This document shows, piece after piece, positions 33,561-46,345 of a stretch of 64,000 nt of DNA (its first letter is position 1; every line of letters begins with the position of its first letter). The notes under the pieces are model-generated. The model saw only the letters and a program-made list of their open reading frames with translations. It was not told the DNA's origin and did not search any database. A program made the position numbers and the translations under genes. Source of the DNA: Erythrocercus mccallii (taxonomy: Eukaryota > Chordata > Aves > Passeriformes > Dicruridae); contig VZRG01001983.1 in assembly GCA_013397435.1 (NCBI GenBank), forward strand, positions 17,611 to 81,610, read 5' to 3'.

Positions 33561-36540
33561 TCTGGATGTTTTGTGTACTGTGCCAAACCATGGCTTATGA
33601 GCTCTCCTTGTATGAGACATACCAATCCTGTTAAATAAACCTAGTCTTGCATCTTAAACCTACAATCCAAACCCATATTCTTCTTCTGCAAATCTAAGCA
33701 ACAAAAGTCAGAGAAACATACTACTCATTATTCTGTTTCTGAAATATTATTTGAGAAGAATCAAGGTTTTAAAAGCTGGACACCAGAAATGGCTATTCAG
33801 ATTCATCATAATGCAACTGACATAGAAAACTTATTTCTTGGATGCAAGCAAAGGTTTACACCAAAGATTGTGGAAGTTGATTTAGAAGTCTTGCATGGAA
33901 GCAGCTCTAGAAGCAAATGAAAAACATTCAACTCCTCAAATATCTGCCTTTTTTCCATTCACCTTCCACCATCTTCTAAATCACAGTCAGGGAATGGCTT
34001 GAGATCTTAGAATAGACAGGGCTGTAAATCCTCCAAAATTTTGGGTAATTATTGACTGAAAGGGAGCAACTTTTCAGATTACAGAACTAGACACAGGTTT
34101 ATCTTTGCTGAACACAGTAGCTTGATCTCAAAGAGACTGGAGGTCAGTAGACTCAAATATGTAGAGCCAGGAGATGGATGAAGAAAAAGAAGACAAACCT
34201 AATCTCGAATCCAATCTAAGAATGGCACTGGCAGAAGTAAAAGTCACATGTGACTAAACCTCAAGGCCTTCTGTCAGTAAGATGAAAAAAGCAGTGACGA
34301 CCACCACTGAAAAGTACAGGAGAATCAAAAGGCTGAGACATCATAAATCCAAGTCCATACACCACTGATGTGCTAAATTCAAAGCCAGGAGCTCCATTCT
34401 TCCTACTTGGTATATTTTGTGAGCCTGAACAGCATATTCCAATTCTTTGGTGTCAGAACTTTTTTCCCTTGTTTGTCTGTGAAAGAGAATCTTCAGTTCA
34501 TGCCCAGAGTTTTAACCAAGGCAGTGAAACCTACCCAAGTTAGAATTTCAAATAACAGCCAAGAAATGAAAACTCTGTCACCTACCTTGGGATGTTGGTA
34601 CTAAAAGCATAACAATGGCACATAGGAGGTCAGCATCAGCTGTTCTGCTGACAGCACTGTAACAGATAAAACGGGACAGTGGTGAATAGCAAAGAGTACA
34701 TTCGGAGCTGCAGCAGGGAAAGAAACAGAAAAAAGGAAGGGAAATATGCCCTTTTAGCACCACTGTGTATTTTCCTACAGAACAGGGCTGTAACAAGGCT
34801 TTAAACAGAGAGGAAATGGGTCTATCACTAAAACAGCATGTGCACTGAGATGTCTTTGCAAACTCCTTCCAGCAACATTAGCAGCAGTGCCCTTGCAGAC
34901 TGAAGGATTGTTTGACCTGCATACATTAACCTATAGATCAAAACAAAACCCCACAACTAGATCTTCTCCACCAGATTCCTTTTAACTCACTTATTTAGGC
35001 AGATCCATGCATTACTAAACCCTTGATAATCTCAGAAGCTAAGTAAAACAAACACCATTTCAGGAAAACAAACCAAAAATACCTACATTTTGAAGTCTGA
35101 GTTTGAGGCTTGTTTGGTGAAAATTGTAACATGGTTTTGGGGTTAATGACACTTGTGACTGGAATGAGGTATGTGCATCACACAAATTCCATCATGCTCT
35201 GCCACTGAGAGGTCTGTACATGCTCAGACTGAGGGAGGAATGTTTCACATCTGCATAGCTGAGCAGAAAAACTCAAGGAACTCTAGAACTGCTTAAAGCA
35301 ACTAAGGAAATAGGCTGATACTGACTTCTGCAGGTTGTTTCTTTTTTTTAAGTTTGAGTTTCTTGGCAAACACAAGAAAAACAGAAAGACACTGCATTAA
35401 ACTTAGTTCTAATTTCTGTTGCTAGAATTCAAACCTAAAAAGTACTGGTAAAAATAAAGAGCTGATCTCTGCTGCACTCCAAAAATTCAGAGTGGAGGAA
35501 AGGAGTGCAGGAAGAGGTGAAATGTAGGTCAGAGAATGGTGTCAGAAAAGCATCCCATAAAAGCAGAAGTTTCAGACTGTTTATAACCCACCAGCTGAAA
35601 GTGAGGCCTGTAACAAAAGTTCTAAGAGCAGATGATCTGTGAAACCAAACCTGCAGATAACAAGATAACTCCTAAATCACAATCTAACAACTGTAGAACT
35701 TAAGAATATGTATTAAGGCTGTCTTTACAGCAAGTGGTTTACTGTAGATTGACAGTAATGAAGACACTGGTGCTCACCATGCTCCCCCTGATAAGGCCTC
35801 AGCCTGGGAGCCTCTGGCTGCCAGTCTTGTGCTCTTCCCCCATGGAATCTATAGTCAGGATGTAACCTCAATCCAGAGGAAACCAGAGTGAAATATCAGC
35901 TTGTTGAAAACTCTTCTCAGTGCTCAGCCATCCATCAGCAAGTCTGTCTTCCTTCAGCCAAAAGCACAAAACTTCCCATTTTCTCCATTATCTTTCCATC
36001 TTGTGGTATTTCTTTGCTAAGGCAACTTGGTACATGGCAGTAACATGTCCTGGTGTCCCTGACCTCCTCCTGTTTGCTGTTTCTTTCTGTAAACTGGGAC
36101 ACCATTTGTGATCACCCTCTGGTTTCTGCTGTCATTAAGGACAGTCTCCACAGCACCACTCCAGTGGCACCAGCAGAGATAAGCTGTATCAGCAATATAA
36201 CCAAGAATGGATAACAGTGGGATAGTTTTATGGCTGGGGACTTCTATAAACAGCATATGTCATAACTGCATTATAGAGATGGACTTTAATGGGTTCACCT
36301 TCACCCCATAATGTGCTCAATTACATCACTAGGAACAGCAAGATAACCATTATTGCATGATCATAACAGCCCAGTTTGTTTCTTTTTTTTTTTTTTACAG
36401 ATACACTGGAATAACTCATTTGCAAAACAGGACTTTGAATTTGATTCATGAAAGGTAGTAACAAGGCTCAAATCAAAGTATAGTTAATTTTTGCCAGCTT
36501 CCTCTATAACCAGAGACCACTGCATTACTGTGCTTCTGGA
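33561..36540. other. Non-coding stretch, one exon-like segment
   Basis: AT-rich unique DNA with a poly-T run at about 36383-36396 followed by ACAG. The only segment with both a strong acceptor and a donor around an open frame is 34586-34707 on the minus strand, listed separately. No transposon is recognisable. Confidence 0.45.
34586..34707 (-). other. Possible internal exon, unassigned
   Basis: On the minus strand a long pyrimidine tract (CCTTCCTTTTTTCTG then TTTCTTTCCCTGCTGCAG) precedes a 122-base segment that ends in CCCAAG|GTAGGTGA. One frame is open throughout (40 codons, starting SECTLCYSPL, split one base in from each end). A second frame is open until a TAG near the end. The peptide is rich in Cys, Ser and Leu and matches nothing I know. 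Comparable acceptor/donor pairs occur elsewhere on both strands, so this may be chance or a non-coding RNA exon. Confidence 0.12.
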
Positions 36541-36549
36541 AAACTTGTC

Positions 36550-36760
36550 TTTTACCTCCCATTTCCAAACAGGTGTAACTGTCACTTAATGAACGTTAAT
36601 TAAGATAGATCCATTGTGATTTCAGAGTACTTTTTGTCTAAGCTTGATAAATTTATCACAGACAGCCTTAACAATACATAACGAGTTATATCTGCACTTT
36701 CTGCAAGTCTATGCAATTAATTTTCTATTTGTGAAAGGAAATGGAAAATGAAATATTGTG
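36550..36760. promoter_or_regulatory. CNE-like AT-rich patch with GATA palindrome
   Basis: Contains GAACGTTAATTAAGATAG, the perfect 14-bp palindrome TGATAAATTTATCA at 36645-36658 (two inverted GATA-type words), ACATAACGAGTTATATC and GCAATTAATTTTC. Non-repetitive. Regulatory function is a guess from motif density. Confidence 0.25.
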
Positions 36761-39700
36761 CCCTTTCTAATGCAGAGGCAGATGTAATGAATGGCTTTGG
36801 CAAATAGTTGTCAAAGTATGTTAACTAACATCTACAAATCTTTTCCTTCTCCAACAATAGTTTCAGGGCCCAGGATAATTCACTTCCCTTTTTTGTCATC
36901 CTGATATGACATACCGAATCCACTGTATCTACATAAAAGAAACATAATTGAATTCAAGTTGCAAACCAATTGTCTTCATCTTTTAGCCACTGGCTTGAGA
37001 GATCCCAAGTGCAGATTAAAATCCACAGAGCACATCTTTTCAGTATTCCCACTGGAGAACAGAACTCTGGTAGGCAAACACTTGAACAGAAGACTCCCCA
37101 GTTTTGGGAGAGGCTGCTGACACACATTGATCACTCTGCTTCCAAAGGAAACGATCACTGTACCCTGCACCTCTTATCAGCACCCTTTCTTTGTGTGGGG
37201 ATGGGAATATTCACTCTTTGCATCTGGACTTTGGAATTGGTTTCAATACCTTTAAATTCTTACCTGTACCATTAGAAAATATGTATAATAATCTTGCAAG
37301 CAGAGCATCCAACACTGTTTCCATACTGTGAGGCAATTTGCTGCAGCTCTCCATTATTCCATTAATGCAAATAGTAATATTCATAGGGCAGGCCTAAGGA
37401 ACTTGTCTTCTGTTGCCCCCCAAACATGGGGAATTATTCACCAAAACCTACACAAGTTTAATCTTTTAGTTGGCCAGCTTAAGGCTTCAAAAGGTTAAGA
37501 AGCCCTAAGATGAAGATCACCAGTAATTCCTTAAGTTGGGCTCTTTGGGGCACTCAAACAGTCTTTAATTGCACACCCACACACCATTCTACTCCTACTA
37601 TCAGATTTCTCTTTTATTTGTGAACTGGGGAAGCATGGTTTCAAAACTTCAGGTTCTTTTATCCTTTTACATGACTAAGTCCATCTAAGTTCTCCAAGCA
37701 GCTTGGACTCTGGCTTTTTCTACCTTTGGCGATCTTGCAATTTTCCTAATACTCTTAAAACAATTGCTTTTAACTTTTGGACATACGTGATATTAGTGTG
37801 ATGCAAACCAGCCAAGGTCGAGTGGTTGGTAAAGCCTGAAATAGTTTAGCGGTCAAGGATAACAATGCACAAAAAAAAGCAACACCAATTTGCTTGTAGT
37901 TCATCAGCAACAGCACTGAGCTACAAGAAGTTCCACAGCATTACACAAAAGAAGAAAACAACACTGCAGCCACAAAAGCAAAACTGAAATGACCCAGCAG
38001 TACAACCATAGCATTCCATCTGCAAGCAGACTAAGGAGAAAGAACACCTGGATGAAAAACTCCTAGCACAGAAGCCATTGTTTTACCTGAAGTCATGAAT
38101 GCAACTGCAGTCACCATGGGAGAAGTTTATCCTCTTATAGATTCTTCAAAGCCTTCTGATTTTGAAATGCTCAGCCTGAGGCATGGAACTGCCTGGATAC
38201 AAGCTGTTCCACAGGCCCAGAGGCACTACTCAATAGGGAAAGCTCCAGAACTGATCATGCATGAAATGTATAGGCACAGGTGGTATTTCAGCATCCTGCC
38301 TGTCGTTCTCACAATCAGTAGCATGCAAGCAAGAGTCTCCTTCCAGGATCAGAGCAATGCAGCATTCACATCCATTTCCTCTAGCAAGGAAACAAGTAGA
38401 GAGGGTCCCTGGATTAATCAGCTACCTACTGGTTCAAGTTCTCCCTTAGGAAATTCAGATTCCTCATCTGCTCAGTTTGAGCAGACACAGACTTCATTCC
38501 CCCGTACTCCAGGTGACACCTTAATCACCTCAGCCTCCCCTCTGAAGTCCCACATCCACGTTGTGTTAAGTAAGGTCAACACTAAGGGCCTGTAGAGATC
38601 AAAGTCTGGGTCCCTAAAAAGTTCAGGGAGCAAATCAGCCATGTTTTTGCAAGTATAAGTGGAATATGAGCATCTTCAAAATCATCACCAGCCATACACA
38701 TGCACACACACAAAGCCCCAGCTCAAAGGACTAACATCTCTCTGACACTACCAAAATATTTCTGAAGTAGTTGATGTTTCCCAGGCATGTTACACCTGAA
38801 AAGTAGAGCAGCCTAGCCAGTAGAGCATCGACTTCACCAAGCACCCCTCACATGAATGAAAAATTATGGGAGCAGTAAAATAAATGCTGAAGGCATCACT
38901 GCTAAAACCACAGGACCCACAAGCCGGGTAAGCAGGATGAGGCTACTGAAAAGGTAGGTAATTGTTTTGGGTCCTCCTGCCCTCTGTACCCACTGATTCC
39001 TTCCTAGAGCCACATAACAGCACTTCTGCATAGACATAGAAGTTGTGCAAAGCCTTTGAAGAAAACACTCATCAAGAAACCCTACCTGATTGGGTCACAG
39101 CAGCCTCAATACTCATTGCCAAAGACATAGGCACAAGGTACTGTGGAAGGACAACAGTTACCTCACAGCACAGTGGGCACCAGCAGATGCCAAGGAGTGC
39201 CATGTGGAAACCAGCCTGCCACAAAGGAATATTAATGTCCTCGGCAAAAGCAACCAGCAGGATTTCTGAGACTCAGAATCAAAATTGTTCTGGGGTATGG
39301 GCACAGGAGACAGGATGGCAGAAGAGGTGGCAGAGCACAGCTGTATCTTCAGGTGCTTGCTATAAAGCACAAATATGGGAAAAAGTTACATACATTGAAG
39401 CTGGAAACAGCTACAAAACTACACACAGCTCATCCTTGCTTTTATTGCACAAGCTTCAAGCTGAATCTGAAAAGCAACTCAGAAGATATCACTGCTAGAA
39501 ATGCAGCTGGGCTCAGAGGTTATTAGGGCTTGTTGACACCATCTTTTGAGCCCTTCAGATTTGTGAACTGCAGACAAACTCCTGGTATGAACAAGAGACA
39601 AAACTGCAATACAGACACTGTTAATTCAATGCAGCACAGCCTTCACAAGGAACCGGTGAACAAGGACACCAGCCTCAGTGTGCTGCCACACGAAAAGTGA

Positions 39701-42700
39701 AGCAGAATGGGGGCTCAATCCCAATGAGCTACACAGCACTGATGGCAGAAAATGCATCCACCCAAACTGAGTTTTACAAATGTTTGTCTACCTTTCTCTC
39801 AGGATGGCTACTCAAAAAGACAGCAACTCAGAATGTGATCTGAGCAGGTATGAAGTCATATATTAGACAGTCAAATTATGAGGCACAGATCATTAGAAAG
39901 AAGGAATCCTTCTTTCAGATGCTGTATGCTGGCCAGGCACGTCAAGTGATATCAACATCATGAGATGTAAAGACGAGACACATGAGCAAGCAGCAAAAAA
40001 GTAGCTGCAAGAAAAAGAACATAGAGAAGGCTCCTAAGAGACCCTGAAGTGAAACAGGAATGAACATACTGGCCTTGTATTCAAATATCTTCATTATTCT
40101 GACTCTTGATGCTAAGAACTCAACAGGTCTTTCATTACCACAATAATCACCATAAAAACATTTCTGTATATACAGTGTCCCAAACCATGCAGCTTCAGCA
40201 AATACATTTTCAGTTACCCAGAAAAGAGAATTCAGCTCCACCACACATCAAAAGGTCAAACCAAACTGGTGAGTTATGAACAGCAATGACAGAGGAGTCA
40301 TTCCAGACTGGGGAACATCTGGGAAGGCACTGAGAGCAGAGACTAGTGGTAGAAAGAACAATGGATGAAAGAGAGGGGGACAAAAATGTGCAACAGCCAA
40401 AACCTGTGTAGTCTGAAAAGATAGCAGCCAGAACTAACACCAGACACCACTTATTAAGAAATTGTTTCTACTGCTAAATCACACACTCCTGCGTAGTGCT
40501 TTGAACAGATAAATTCTTATTTATGTAACATGACTTTCTCACTGAAACAGCACAAATGTGCACACACACAGTACATATCAGACGCACACATGCATGTGGA
40601 AATCAGTGAGAAAACCACCATGAGCCAATAGGCTTACAGCATCTGGACACTCTTTCAAAACCCCCTGGAGAATAAAGTCAGGACAATATCAAATTCATAG
40701 GGAAATGCCTGATTTACCAATCAAACAAGCAGATGCTTCCAAAGTTGAGCTCATGTTTGTGCATTCAGATGTGCACACACGTGATGTTACAAGCAAGAAG
40801 GAAACACGATAAGTTCCATAAGCATGTTTACTTTTTATCTCTGATAAATACAAAGGAAGTGATTCAGACTTGCCCAGAAGGCAGGGATTCTACTGACATT
40901 ATAGGTGTCTGTGGTTATGTCTAGGAGCCTTCAGACAGGTACTGCTTGTGAAAGAAATATTGAAGTCAGCTTTAAAGTATTGAATTCAGGCATAGGTACC
41001 AGACTAGCTGTGGCAGCCTGGAGCTCAGCAGGGGCTGATTTATCCTGCTGGAAAGTAATCATTGTGTAATTAATGGAAACATCAGTCTTTATTTTAGGGG
41101 GTGGATGGTAAATCTACCACACAAGTTGTTAACTAAAGTAAATGTAAATTTGTTAAATACTTATACTTTTTGCACCAACATGAAAGAATGTTTTATTCTA
41201 TTTGCAGGAACTGTTTTCAGGGGAAAAAGTGACTAACAGACCATGCTTACGCGACAGGTCACAAGAAGCAGGTTTCATATGCTGAGACAAGAGGGGAACT
41301 CCACCCTGCACCCTGATGTTCCAATCTTGGGTCTTGACCTAATGGCAAAAGTCCTCAGAGACCCCCCCAAGAATTACTTCCTCTTCTCTGGTAAAATAAA
41401 ACTTCTGCTTCTCTTGGTTGCTCTATCCTTTTTTTGGGACACAATAAGTATAAACAACCAAAGTCTTTAATGTGCTTCATCTTCTGCACAGGGAAGGATT
41501 AATCCTTGAAATTAATTTTAACAGCAGCATCTCAAATGAAAACCAGGGACACTGTCTCCACCAGCACTGCATTCAGAGCAGTACAGATATTGAGTTAACT
41601 CAATTATGTTTTAATGTAACACTTGCTTTGTTAAGCAAAGCTCAGCATCTTGGAGTTAATGGCAGTGGCTAAACAACTTCAGTCCAAAGATGCCACTATC
41701 TGAGGTGAAAATACCACTGCATTGTCACATGCTGCTTCTCACCCAGTGCCTGTCAGCTGAGGAGCTAACCCAGGTCACCTTCTGATGGCTACATGACTTA
41801 CTCCAAGTTAGCTCAACTCCTTCTACAATGCACTGAACCAGGCCACGTAGTCCCATCCAAGGCTGCTCACCAGGGTTCTGACCAGCAGATACTGGATTGG
41901 CTCTTGCTCTTCTCAGAGCTGTGTTCCTGCATGTGCTGGCACAAACCAGATCAGCAGCTGGGCATTCCCAGTGTTGCAAGCAAACTACCACATTAATGCC
42001 CAGGTGACTTGAAGGAGGTGGGCCACAGCCAGCTACTCCAAGCCTTTCTCAGGGCACCCCTACTCAACTGGCATAATAGCTTCTTATTTTTGAAGTTAAC
42101 TTCTGTGGTGGTGGATGACAAGACAGAAACAAAATGCAGCATTTAAATCATGCCAATACAACACCAAACAGCCAAAATATCAACTACATGCTGCCTTTTT
42201 ATTAAGACATCAGTCATTTTAATTGCCTTACACAGCAGAGTTCTGGCTACCCACTTAAGCTTCTGGACACTGTGGATAAGTATTTAATGACACCAGTAGC
42301 TCTAACAGGTGAGCCTGAAATACCTTTCAGTATTTTCCTTCCTATCATGGGGGCTCCATGTCCTTCTTTCCCAGCCCACTCCTAGGCATTCCTTTAATTT
42401 CTTTGGGTCTTTACAGAACAAGACCCACTTTCAGTGAATGCATTTGAAGGAGCAGGAGAACCAAAGGAAAACAAGTGCAAAATCACACCAGCAAATAAAG
42501 TATGAATGTTTTAGCATTAATTCAAAGCCATAAGGGTATAAAGGATTTGGGGAATTAAGACATACCCTTCACACCAAGGATCTTCAATTGAATGCAGACA
42601 AGTTATAGGAAGAGTTGACATTAGAGAAAGGAAAGATGACACTGCAGTGAGATCATCAAGGACTAATGCTGCTTTTAATCTGGAGCAGGGGGAAGTCTGG

Positions 42701-43200
42701 GCTGTTTAAAATCCCTCCAAAATACTTTTAAGCCAAGCCATTACATGAGCTGGAAACAGTGCAGGTAGGAATACACTAAGTAGGTTTTTTTTCTGGTACA
42801 TATATGTATTTTGAACTGGACTTCAACAAAGAGGAGGTTGCAATGAAGAGACTGATAGACTTAATAGCAACACAAAACACAGCACTAGGTTTCTTGGTGA
42901 GGTTGGATGGGTGCTAGGGAAAGTAGGGCAAAATATTCCATTAACTTTCACTTTCACAGTTCCAGGGCTATTCATCTTTGAGAAATGTAATAAGTTACAC
43001 AAATGTATACAGGTGTCCATCCAAAATTACTTGGTTTGGAACTCCCATAGCTTAATATTGCAACTACGTATACAAACAAATGCTATGTGGGTGTTACAGG
43101 ATCTTCAGACCCACAAGGAGAAGGACAGTAGTCAAAATGTTTACATGAATTGAACAAAGGGTCAAAAAAAAAGGCAATTTCATTTCAAATACATCTAAGG
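36761..43200. other. Non-coding stretch, longest chance ORFs
   Basis: Unique DNA with no island or recognised transposon. It holds the two longest ATG-started frames outside GC-rich blocks, 38095-38595 (166 codons) and 39043-39498 (151 codons), both + strand. Neither has a domain, signal peptide or splice context I recognise, and AT-rich DNA of this length is expected to give one or so frames of this size by chance. CA-rich runs lie near 38697 and 40560. Confidence 0.45.
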
Positions 43201-46050
43201 CTTTCTCATTAGGCCACGAAACTCACAGGTATTAATCATGAAAATAAATGTTCCTTGCCCCTAGGTGCGACACAGTTCTTACACAAGAGAAATGACCAAT
43301 ACAACTCTTTCTCTGATCAAATTACTGAAGATGAAATGAATTTTAAAACAATATCCCGGGTGGATTATGCATTTAGCTACTTAAGAAGAGACTTTGCAAG
43401 GACCCCCATTTATTACTTTGAAAAGCCAAGCTAGTTGCTGCCAATAATTAAGGCACAGCCTTGTTCACATCTCACCTTAAAGGCTTTGGAGCTGAAGAGC
43501 CTGTGGATAATGCCAGCTGCCCTATTGCACCTCACCCTTCTCTTTGAAAAGTTTTGAAACAAAAGTAAAACCAGGTAAAGTAGATGGTCTCATTAATTAG
43601 CACTTTATTATGGAGACTTATCACAGGAAAACAACAAATGTTTCATATATTGCCTTTTTAAAAAAATTATAGAACAAATCCTATACGTGTGCTCTTACCT
43701 ATACATTATATGTAATCTCACAAAAATAATAATAAAAAACCCACTGAAAGGCAGGTGTTTAATTAGCACTATACCCACAATTTAATAGGATTTCATTTAG
43801 GCTGGGCTTCTCACGAGTATAAAATGAAGCGTGTGATGTGTATTTGCAGGATTAGGGCTCATGGGCTGATTGCCAGACCTACACTACAGCTGCACTGGGG
43901 TTGCGTGCAGACAGTGCCTCACACACTGCACCTGCACCAGCAGCTCCTGCACCCAGACAAGGCTTTTGTGCCACTCAGCTACCTCTGAGGTTGCTTCCTT
44001 TGCTTCACTTTTCCAGCCCAGCACATGGGAAAAAATCCAACAACCGCAACTGACATTCCAGAAATGTCAGGGGTTTGGTTATGACATGGGCAGCCAGTTA
44101 AGAAAAGAGGGTATCTTTTCTATTTGAACTCTAAGTCTTAGTCAATGGAACCTCATTATGTTTAGGACAGGTTTTCAAGCTTTTCTTCACAAAATGAGAG
44201 CTAGAAAGTGTAGAACAAAAGCTCTGATTTTCAGAAAACTCACTGAACTTCAGTATGAAAAAAACTCAGACGAACAAAAAACTCTGCACATGGTTGGAAA
44301 TAAGATCATGAGCCAAAGCACTGTTCTTTACTACTGTTCTTTAACTCAGAGTTCAGCTCTGTGTTCTTTCCAGCCCCTCTCAGCATTGCTCCTGGCCTGC
44401 CTTTCTCCTCACCGTGTTGTACATCCCTGACCTTGCACCTAGAACTGGAATTTGTCAAATCCCACAGTAAGACAAACTAGGATGAGCTCAGCTGCCAATA
44501 TGAAAGCTTTTCTGCTCCTCAACTTACTTACCTTAGCATGAGACAAGCTCCTGTGCCAGGGTACAGGAGGCAAGGGGGAATTTCAACAGCGCCAACTAGA
44601 GAGGTTCAACTGGTTTAGAATCACATTTAGCTACAGCCCAGCAAACCCAAAGCCACCAGTATTCAAGAGTCCAGCAGAGTAGTTACCCACTTAGAAGATT
44701 TTTTTCAATTTCTAAGAGGTGTAGAAAGCTCCTCTTTCAGACGTGCCAGCATAAACCAACAGCAGAGCCCATGACAGCAGCAATCTGTTCAGATCTATCT
44801 CAGCGTAATTGACAATAGCTTTTGGCACAGCTGACAAATTCAAGTGGGACAGGGTTTTAAAACCACATCTGAAGTTCCTAATGCAAGTGTTGTTATATGA
44901 ACTTCTCAGTAATTACAACATCACCTCAGTAATTACAGTAACTTATGTTTTAATTCAAGCCAGTCTCAATTAAGTGGCAATTCTGTGGTAACATGACTAA
45001 CAACCAACAATCAAGTCAATAGTTTCCTACTGTCCACATAGCAAAGCCATGAGCTAAGCAGTGTTGAGTGAACTCCGAGCTTGGACAGAAGACTTTGAGG
45101 GCACTGAGAACCTGATCCATTCTCCCAGAAATCTTAAATCTATTCTTTTAAAACCCTGACCCAGGGAAAGCACTGCAGGAGCCATAACCAAGTTCAGTAG
45201 GTGGCTTTTCCATAACAGAAGTGAACACCAAGAAATTCCCAGAGCAAGAGGTATCACTGGGGATATTCAGCTGGACTTCCAAGTGGTATCAAAGATTCAT
45301 AAGTAACAGCCATACAAAAATTATGGAAATTCACAGGGCACTTCAGAGTTGGGATAATTCAGGCAAATTCCAGTTTGAGGAATTAAGATTATACTGGTTC
45401 TAATAACCACTAATCAAATGTGTTTCATCCTGGTTGGAGGTGTGCTAGAGCCTCACAGCACCATTAACCAGCTGCATGGTTGGGTTTTAGGCGACAATCA
45501 ATCTACCCCATTTTTATAGTGTTACAAGATTTAAAAGCATTGTATTAATGAAGAAATTTTCACTTAAAAGGAGCAGTGGTGACAGCACAGAGGGGAATGT
45601 TTGTGTGTGGTCTTCTCATCAATGTTTCCTCACTGTTTAAAACAAGGCAAGCCTTAATGAAGAGGAGAGGATAGAGGAGTTATGAACCATTACTGTGCCA
45701 AATAAAAGGAAAAAAATGGAAAATGGTGCCAAAAGGAGTACATGATATTGAACAATGAACTTTTATATACAATCTATAAGAGAAACTATATGATGATCTA
45801 CAGAATAATTAGTTCCAAAGTTAATTCATATGCTTATACAGCACTAAAATATAGAGTGGCTGTTCCTGAGGGTTTTCCATTTTTGTTAACTTTTTAACTA
45901 AGGACAGAAATTTTAAAGGCACATTAAAATTATCATCTATCCCTAAATTACATATTATACAAATGTAAATGTGATCACACCACACTTAAATTCTTATAAC
46001 AATAAACTATTCTGTTTTCTTCCCCCTGACATTTACAAAATTCATTTGGA
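43201..46050. other. Non-coding stretch, no gene seen
   Basis: AT-rich unique DNA. A few homeodomain-like words (CTCATTAATTAGCAC near 43589) and retained CpGs near 43812-43835 are present. No exon or mobile element is supported. Confidence 0.45.
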
Positions 46051-46054
46051 GGAG

Positions 46055-46345
46055 TAGGATATACCTTACAGAGATTAGTGATAAATCATGTATTTTTAAT
46101 GAATATCAATAGGAGAAACCCCAGGACATAACCCACCATCTAATTTGATTAAACTGTGCTTAAGGCAACACCACCTCTCTGGCTGGGGAATAGCACTATA
46201 ATGACTTTGTGAGCATTATTGCAGGCTGTTTTAATGATTTAATGAACTGACTCTATATTTAGTTCAATAGCCTTAAAATGATTAGTGTTTAAGAAAAATT
46301 AGCTCACTTTGATCTGATTCTATTTGATAGTAAGTTTAAATAACC
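46055..46345. promoter_or_regulatory. CNE-like AT-rich patch
   Basis: A continuous non-repetitive run rich in TAAT/ATTA words (TTTTTAATGAATATCAATAGG, CTAATTTGATTAAACTG, TTTTAATGATTTAATGAAC). It stands out from the neighbouring A-tract-rich DNA. A candidate enhancer by texture only. Confidence 0.3.

Noticed and set aside
36383..36452. Poly-T plus ACAG acceptor followed by a protein-like frame ending in TGA as a terminal exon
   Set aside because: Homopolymer T runs mimic acceptors, the frame is only 16 codons, and no polyadenylation context or upstream exon supports it.
43699..44554. Further minus-strand microexon-like pairs, donors near 43698 (TATAG|GTAAGA) and 44532 (CTAAG|GTAAGTAAG)
   Set aside because: The enclosed segments are under 50 bases, with stop codons or no continuing frame. 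They add to the chance background rather than to a gene model.
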